Source of the DNA: an uncultured Methanobrevibacter sp.
Lineage (GTDB): Archaea; Methanobacteriota; Methanobacteria; Methanobacteriales; Methanobacteriaceae
DNA length: 64,000 nucleotides
Direction of reading: 5' to 3'
Assembly (NCBI RefSeq): GCF_937898925.1
Contig: NZ_CALDKF010000114.1
Location: 1 to 64,000, forward strand
Position numbers and translations under genes: made by a program
Notes under the pieces: generated by a model
Database searches by the model: none
What the model saw: only the letters and a program-made list of their open reading frames with translations
What the model was told of the DNA's origin: nothing
Part shown: piece by piece, positions 63,982 to 64,000 of the stretch
How positions within the stretch are numbered: position 1 is the stretch's first letter
Layout: every line of letters begins with the position of its first letter

Positions 63982-64000
63982 ATTATTAAATCCAGTTTTA

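Noticed and set aside
1..64000. CRISPR array, prophage, rRNA or tRNA genes
   Set aside because: No regularly spaced repeats of CRISPR type, phage genes or GC-rich folded RNA genes were seen on either strand.

Overview
The window looks like a chromosomal segment of a host-associated methanogenic archaeon of the order Methanobacteriales, most likely Methanobrevibacter or a close relative. The reasons are very AT-rich DNA, poly-T gene ends, BRE/TATA-type promoters, and methanogen-specific genes: mfnA (methanofuran), cofD and cofE (F420), GTP cyclohydrolase III, atwA (methyl-CoM reductase activation), a marker-9-like Cys-rich protein, purO, topoisomerase VI, aIF1A, Rio1 and KEOPS Pcc1. No rRNA, tRNA, CRISPR array, transposase or integrase was seen. 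The content is mostly ordinary core genome, with one envelope/glycan block.

Layout. 0-20 kb: a tryptophanyl-tRNA synthetase end fused to a TmcAL/YlbM-like nucleotidyltransferase (cut by the window edge), an FKBP isomerase, a B-box zinc membrane protein, Pcc1, ribosomal protein L10e behind a long repeat-bearing leader, PEP synthase, MfnA, fumarase beta subunit, a DUF763 protein, Trm56, a cobamide pair (cobS and a CbiS-like gene), LarC, pyruvate carboxylase subunit B and inositol-phosphate synthase. 20-34 kb: a cell-envelope block with glycosyltransferases, a UbiA lipid synthase, a NERD-domain membrane protein, an acyltransferase, and a four-gene minus-strand operon for a nonulosonic (sialic-acid-like) glycan (NeuA-PseG fusion, NeuB, a transferase, a flippase). 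34-40 kb: HypD, phosphoglycolate phosphatase, PmbA, a GyrI-like protein and MoeA. 40-46 kb: aIF1A, Rio1, a Dim2-like KH protein and topoisomerase VI B and A.

46-51 kb: a CsoR-family repressor with matching operators on both sides of its gene and a small membrane protein behind the second operator, then DUF2284, archaeal GAPDH, an endonuclease-IV-like protein and an AAA ATPase. 51-61 kb: tetrapyrrole and cofactor genes (hemA, precorrin-2 dehydrogenase, a marker-9-like gene, atwA, a DUF134 regulator, a Dus-like TIM barrel that seems to start at AUU, GTP cyclohydrolase III, cofD, cofE). 61-64 kb: an ExbB/ExbD pair, PurO and RNase HII.

Several genes connect functionally. PEP synthase, PycB, the fumarase subunit and GAPDH belong to central carbon assimilation. 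GTP cyclohydrolase III, CofD and CofE feed F420. HemA and precorrin-2 dehydrogenase feed F430 and cobamide, CobS and CbiS finish cobamide, and AtwA activates the F430 enzyme. Noncoding DNA repeatedly carries short tandem repeats (10, 11, 13, 23 and 28 bp) and small palindromes. The most notable items are the synthetase fusion, the CsoR operators with their small membrane gene, the AUU start and the rpl10e leader.
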